A stretch of 9,262 nt of DNA from Planctomycetota bacterium (lineage in GTDB: Bacteria; Planctomycetota; UBA11346), in contig JACDGQ010000086.1 in NCBI GenBank assembly GCA_013821615.1, forward strand, positions 1-9,262, read 5' to 3'. The notes under the pieces are model-generated. The model searched no databases. It saw only the letters and a list, made by a program, of their open reading frames with translations, and was not told where the DNA came from. Position numbers and translations under genes: made by a program. How positions within the stretch are numbered: position 1 is the first letter of the stretch; every line of letters begins with the position of its first letter. This document shows positions 5,553 to 9,262 of the stretch, piece after piece.

Positions 5553-6842
5553 TCATCGATAAATCGGAAACCGCTCACACAGCGCGCGCGCCTCGGCCTT
5601 GATCTTGACGAGCGCGGCCACGTCATCGCGACCCTTCAGGGCGCGGTCGATCAGGCCGGCGATCTCGACCGCCTCGGCGGGTCCGAAGCCGCGGCTGCAC
5701 ACCGCGGGCGTGCCGATGCGGATGCCCGAGCCCTGCTGGGCGGGCTGGTCGTCGAAGGGGATGAGGTTCTTGTTCACCGTGATGCCGACCTCGTGGAGCT
5801 TGTCCTCCGCCTGTTTGCCGGTGACGCCCTGGCTCATCACGTTGAGCGAGAACAGATGGTTGTCGGTACCGCCCGAGACCACCTGCCAGCCCTTGGCGAT
5901 GAAGGCCTCGGCCATGGCCTTGGCGCTGGCCTGCACGGCGCGCATGTAGGCGGTGAATTCGGGGCGCGTGGCCTCGGCGAAGGCCGTCGCCTTGGCGGCG
6001 ATGACGTGCATCAGCGGGCCGCCCTGGATGCCGGGGAAGACCCGGCTGTTGACCTTCTTGGCGTGTTCGGGGCTGCGCGCGAAGACCATGCCGCCGCGCG
6101 GGCCGCGCAGGGTCTTGTGCGTGGTGGTGGTGACGAAGTCGGCGTGGCCGAAGGGCGAGGGGTGGCAGCCCGCCGCGACCAGGCCGGCGATGTGCGCCAT
6201 GTCGACGAACATCACCGCGCCGACCTTCTTCGCGATCGCCGCGAAGCGCGGGAAATCGAGGGTGCGCGAGTAGTTCGAGGCGCCGGCGATGATCATCTTC
6301 GGCTGGAACTCGGTGGCGATGCGCTCGACCTCGTCGTAGTCGATCGCCTGGCGGTCGCGGGTCACGCCGTAGCTGGCGATGGTGTAGTCGAGGCCGCTGA
6401 AGTTGAGCTTGTAGCCGTGCGTCAGGTGGCCGCCGTGGTCGAGGCTCATGCCCAGGACCTTGTCGCCCTTCTGCAGGCCCGCGGCCATGTACACCGCCAT
6501 GTTCGCCTGCGAGCCGGAGTGCGGCTGGACATTGACGCTGTAGTCGGTCTTGAAGAGCGCCTGGGCGCGCTTGATGGCCAGCTCTTCGGCCTGGTCGACG
6601 AACTCGCAGCCGCCGTAGTAGCGCTTCCCGGGGTAGCCCTCGGCGTACTTGTTGGTCAGCACCGAACCCTGCGCTTCGAGCACCGCCGTCGAGACGATGT
6701 TCTCAGAGGCGATCAACTCGATGGTGTACTGCTGGCGGTCCCACTCGCGCTGGATGATCGCCGCGAGCTCGGGATCGGTCTCGGCGAGGGCGCGCGGGGT
6801 GGTGTGGCGGAAGGACGAGGCATTCGCGGACGTGGTGGCCAT
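5553..6842 (-). CDS. glyA: Serine hydroxymethyltransferase
   Basis: A 429-residue cytoplasmic PLP enzyme that interconverts serine and glycine with transfer of a one-carbon unit to tetrahydrofolate; it is the main source of C1 units for purine, thymidylate and methionine synthesis. The full family pattern is visible: ELIASEN (42-48), TNKYAEGYPGKRYYGG (63-78), HSGSQAN (108-114), SLDHGGHLTHG (133-143), VDMAHIAG (213-220), the PLP-binding lysine Lys243 in TTTTHKTLRGPRGG, and the carboxylate-binding Arg375 in GSGIRIGTPA. The length is normal for bacterial GlyA. The start at 6842 is set by AGGAG 7 bp upstream (6850-6854) and by the usual distance to ELIASEN. It is transcribed alone on the minus strand, divergent from the gene at 7256. 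No frameshift or missing catalytic residue is seen. The residues ASNYSR (188-193) replace the more common ASAYSR, a minor variation. Confidence 0.97.
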   Translation of the reverse strand: MATTSANASSFRHTTPRALAETDPELAAIIQREWDRQQYTIELIASENIVSTAVLEAQGSVLTNKYAEGYPGKRYYGGCEFVDQAEELAIKRAQALFKTDYSVNVQPHSGSQANMAVYMAAGLQKGDKVLGMSLDHGGHLTHGYKLNFSGLDYTIASYGVTRDRQAIDYDEVERIATEFQPKMIIAGASNYSRTLDFPRFAAIAKKVGAVMFVDMAHIAGLVAAGCHPSPFGHADFVTTTTHKTLRGPRGGMVFARSPEHAKKVNSRVFPGIQGGPLMHVIAAKATAFAEATRPEFTAYMRAVQASAKAMAEAFIAKGWQVVSGGTDNHLFSLNVMSQGVTGKQAEDKLHEVGITVNKNLIPFDDQPAQQGSGIRIGTPAVCSRGFGPAEAVEIAGLIDRALKGRDDVAALVKIKAEARALCERFPIYR

Positions 6843-6860
6843 GGGCAGGCTCCTGACAGG

Positions 6861-6876
6861 TCCACCGGCTGGTGGA
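6861..6876 (-). promoter_or_regulatory. Small hairpin just upstream of the glyA ribosome site
   Basis: On the minus strand TCCACC-AGCC-GGTGGA forms a 6-bp stem with a 4-nt loop, ending 6 bp before the AGGAG ribosome site of glyA. It could modulate translation initiation, though short GC-rich hairpins are common by chance in DNA of this composition. Confidence 0.3.
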
Positions 6877-6948
6877 GGTTCGGGGGTATGCCCAGGCGCG
6901 CGGCGGAAAGCTCGTAGAGCCAGGGACTTCCTCGCGGTTCTCCGCGTC

Positions 6949-6970
6949 GGTCCCGCCCATGGGCGGAACC
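6949..6970. promoter_or_regulatory. 22-bp interrupted dyad in the glyA upstream region
   Basis: A perfect 14-bp palindrome CCGCCCATGGGCGG (6953-6966) is extended on both sides by GGT...ACC with one mismatched pair (C6952/A6967), so 10 of 11 pairs match over 22 bp. It sits 107-128 bp upstream of the glyA start, in the gap from which both neighbours are transcribed. This is the size and symmetry of an operator for a dimeric regulator. The regulator is unknown. Confidence 0.4.
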
Positions 6971-6993
6971 CAGCACCAGTCGTCCCTTCTTCG

Positions 6994-6999
6994 TATGAT
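6994..6999 (+). promoter_or_regulatory. Possible -10 element for the plus-strand gene
   Basis: TATGAT differs from the sigma-70 -10 consensus at one position and points towards the gene at 7256. No good -35 hexamer lies 16-18 bp upstream. If used, the transcript would include the octamer inverted repeat in a leader of about 250 nt. On the opposite strand TTGAGC (7016-7021) lies upstream of an overlapping CATCAT, a weak alternative for glyA. Confidence 0.2.
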
Positions 7000-7052
7000 G
7001 GCGTGGTGCGGTGGTGCTCAAGCGGCAACCGAATACCGGCCGGGGCGGCCGG

Positions 7053-7177
7053 GTCCGGAGGTCCGGAAGTCCGGAAGTCCGGAAGTCTCGTACTCCGGAA
7101 GTCTCTGCGGCGACCTGACGACCCGAGGAATCCATGGCTGTCGACTTCCGGACTTCCGGACCTCCGGACTTCCGGAC
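7053..7177. repeat. Second inverted pair of GTCCGGAA octamer arrays
   Basis: The left array is GTCCGGAG then three exact GTCCGGAA units (7053-7084), followed by degraded units up to about 7103 (GTCTCGTA, CTCCGGAA, GTC). The right array (7146-7177) is four TTCCGGAC-type units, one of them CTCCGGAC. The best perfect pairing is 27 bp, 7053-7079 with 7143-7169. The interval is only about 60 bp. The same octamer, array length of about four units and head-to-head layout occur at 402-700, but this copy has more substitutions and a shorter core. Confidence 0.85.
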
Positions 7178-7255
7178 CGGGACCGGGCGCGCCGCCCGGT
7201 CAGCCGTGGACTCCACCCGGCGCGGGCTACTCTGCGCAGACCCAAGGAGTCCTCC

Positions 7256-7573
7256 ATGCCCGCCCGTCTGCTCTCCGTGCTCGGCGCCGCCACCCTGATC
7301 GTGATCTGCGGCCTCGCCGCGCTCACCGGCACCGGCTGCCGTCAGCGCAACGCGCCGCAGGTCTCCTACACCTACCACAAGGCTGCGGCTACCGACCAGC
7401 AGCTCACCTATGACGAGCAGACCCTGCGCGACACCAGCGGCGTGAGCAATGTCATCACGCACAACAGCGATAAGAGCGGCGCGACCATCGAGCTCTATCT
7501 CGATGCGGGCAATCAGTCGCCCGGCCGTGACAAGGCCGCCCAGCTCGGCTACACCGTCATCAAGACCAATTGA
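7256..7573 (+). CDS. Small exported protein of unknown function
   Basis: A 105-residue protein that I do not recognise. Residues 1-27 form an export signal: MPAR, then a hydrophobic stretch LLSVLGAATLIVICGLAAL, then TGTGC. Cys28 could be a lipidation site, but GTG before it is a poor lipobox; otherwise the segment is a cleaved signal peptide or a single membrane anchor. The mature part is polar and rich in Thr, Ser, Gln and Asp, with candidate beta strands (QVSYTYHKAA, ATIELYLDAG, YTVIKTN) and no further Cys. The start at 7256 is firm: AAGGAG (7244-7249) lies 6 bp upstream, and the signal sequence begins there. The longer open frame upstream only translates repeat DNA. It lies 94 bp before gnd in the same direction, so they may share a transcript, although the functions need not be linked. 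Confidence 0.8.
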   Translation: MPARLLSVLGAATLIVICGLAALTGTGCRQRNAPQVSYTYHKAAATDQQLTYDEQTLRDTSGVSNVITHNSDKSGATIELYLDAGNQSPGRDKAAQLGYTVIKTN

Positions 7574-7600
7574 TTCCCCACCCGCAACGCGTCACCGCGA

Positions 7601-7624
7601 GCCCGCCGGATCGTCTCCGCGGGC
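7601..7624 (+). other. GC-rich hairpin between the small gene and gnd
   Basis: GCCCGC (7601-7606) can pair with GCGGGC (7619-7624) over a 12-nt loop. No T tract follows, so it is probably not a full terminator; it could partly separate expression of the small gene from gnd, or be incidental. Confidence 0.25.
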
Positions 7625-7667
7625 CCTGCCGGCCGACCTTCCACATCAGCCTCCCAAGGATCACCTC

Positions 7668-9101
<1,434 letters not shown>

Positions 9102-9132
9102 GCGATTCAACGGAGATCATCCGGGGGATGCG

Positions 9133-9172
9133 CCAAACCGGCGGGCTGTGCCCGCCGGTTTGGTGTTTTTTT
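9133..9172 (+). terminator. Rho-independent terminator of gnd
   Basis: CCAAACCGGCGGGC (9133-9146) pairs perfectly over 14 bp with GCCCGCCGGTTTGG (9150-9163) across a TGT loop, and is followed by TG and seven T (9166-9172). Its position just after the gnd stop makes it the end of that transcript. The other strand has no T run, so it acts in one direction. Confidence 0.95.
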
Positions 9173-9186
9173 GGGGGATGGGCGAG

Positions 9187-9203
9187 GGCCATGGCTCATG
9201 GCC
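9187..9203. other. 7-bp inverted repeat next to the terminal heptamer array
   Basis: GGCCATG (9187-9193) and CATGGCC (9197-9203) are exact inverted copies around GCT. They end directly where the heptamer array begins at 9204, so they may mark the edge of that repeat unit. Confidence 0.5.
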
Positions 9204-9262
9204 GTCTCGCGTCTCGCTTCTCGCTTCTCGCGTCTCAGGTCTCAGGTCTCAGGTCTCAGGTC
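9204..9262. repeat. 7-bp tandem array, GTCTCGC to GTCTCAG, cut by the window end
   Basis: Eight full heptamers and three further bases: GTCTCGC twice, TTCTCGC twice, GTCTCAG four times, then GTC. The variants are grouped, not mixed, as expected when units are duplicated next to each other. The array continues beyond the window, so its full length is unknown. It lies outside any gene, after the gnd terminator. Confidence 0.92.

Larger units (their letters stand above)
6843..7255. other. Divergent intergenic region between glyA and the small exported-protein gene
   Basis: These 413 bp must hold the promoters for both directions. They contain a small hairpin next to the glyA ribosome site (6861-6876), a strong interrupted dyad (6949-6970), a plus-strand TATGAT hexamer (6994-6999) and an inverted pair of octamer arrays (7053-7177). 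No glycine, SAM or tetrahydrofolate riboswitch pattern was recognised upstream of glyA. Open frames through the repeats are repeat translations. Confidence 0.6.

Noticed and set aside
5457..6917. 486-residue open frame on the plus strand opposite glyA
   Set aside because: It is antisense to a fully conserved serine hydroxymethyltransferase, with low-complexity composition and a beginning inside the heptamer array region.
6843..7040. Riboswitch upstream of glyA
   Set aside because: I searched the minus strand for glycine, SAM and tetrahydrofolate riboswitch cores and recognised none; only short hairpins are present.
402..7177. Insertion sequence between or carried by the octamer elements
   Set aside because: No transposase fragment or other mobile gene lies in the elements or near them. 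The genes between the two elements are intact metabolic genes, so a composite transposon is not supported.

Overview
The window is 9.3 kb of GC-rich bacterial DNA (roughly two thirds G+C by eye). It carries ordinary chromosomal metabolic genes with short repeat-filled gaps between them. The secreted five-domain ThuA/sugar-dehydrogenase/PKD/cytochrome c/CBM6 protein, a second ThuA protein and a Dabb protein next to it are typical of polysaccharide-degrading or heterotrophic Planctomycetota, Verrucomicrobiota and Bacteroidota. The high GC points to one of the first two, or to another GC-rich phylum, but nothing here fixes the taxon.

Layout from left to right. At 1-64 is the tail of a plus-strand gene. 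It converges on a minus-strand block transcribed from about 4952 down to 84: a secreted ThuA protein (4176-4952), then a 1133-residue secreted fusion beginning with a second ThuA domain (710-4111), then a 99-residue Dabb protein (84-383). The gap between the fusion and the Dabb gene is almost exactly filled by a 299-bp element with perfect 40-bp inverted ends made of the octamer GTCCGGAA. About 600 bp without a convincing gene follow (4953-5552), ending in a 7-bp tandem array that abuts the 3' end of glyA. The gene glyA (serine hydroxymethyltransferase, 5553-6842) is also on the minus strand. A divergent gap (6843-7255) holds a strong dyad and a second inverted pair of GTCCGGAA arrays. Then come two plus-strand genes, a small exported protein of unknown function (7256-7573) and gnd (6-phosphogluconate dehydrogenase, 7668-9101). 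A textbook intrinsic terminator follows gnd, then another 7-bp tandem array that runs off the window end.

How the genes fit together: the ThuA proteins and the fusion look like an exported carbohydrate-binding and oxidising module whose sugar dehydrogenase domain could pass electrons to its own fused cytochrome c. GlyA (one-carbon metabolism) and Gnd (oxidative pentose phosphate pathway) are cytoplasmic housekeeping enzymes with no obvious link to that module. No mobile-element gene, phage gene, defence gene or CRISPR array is present. The most unusual content is the set of three different 7-8 bp tandem repeat families, found only between genes, one of them in two inverted-pair elements.
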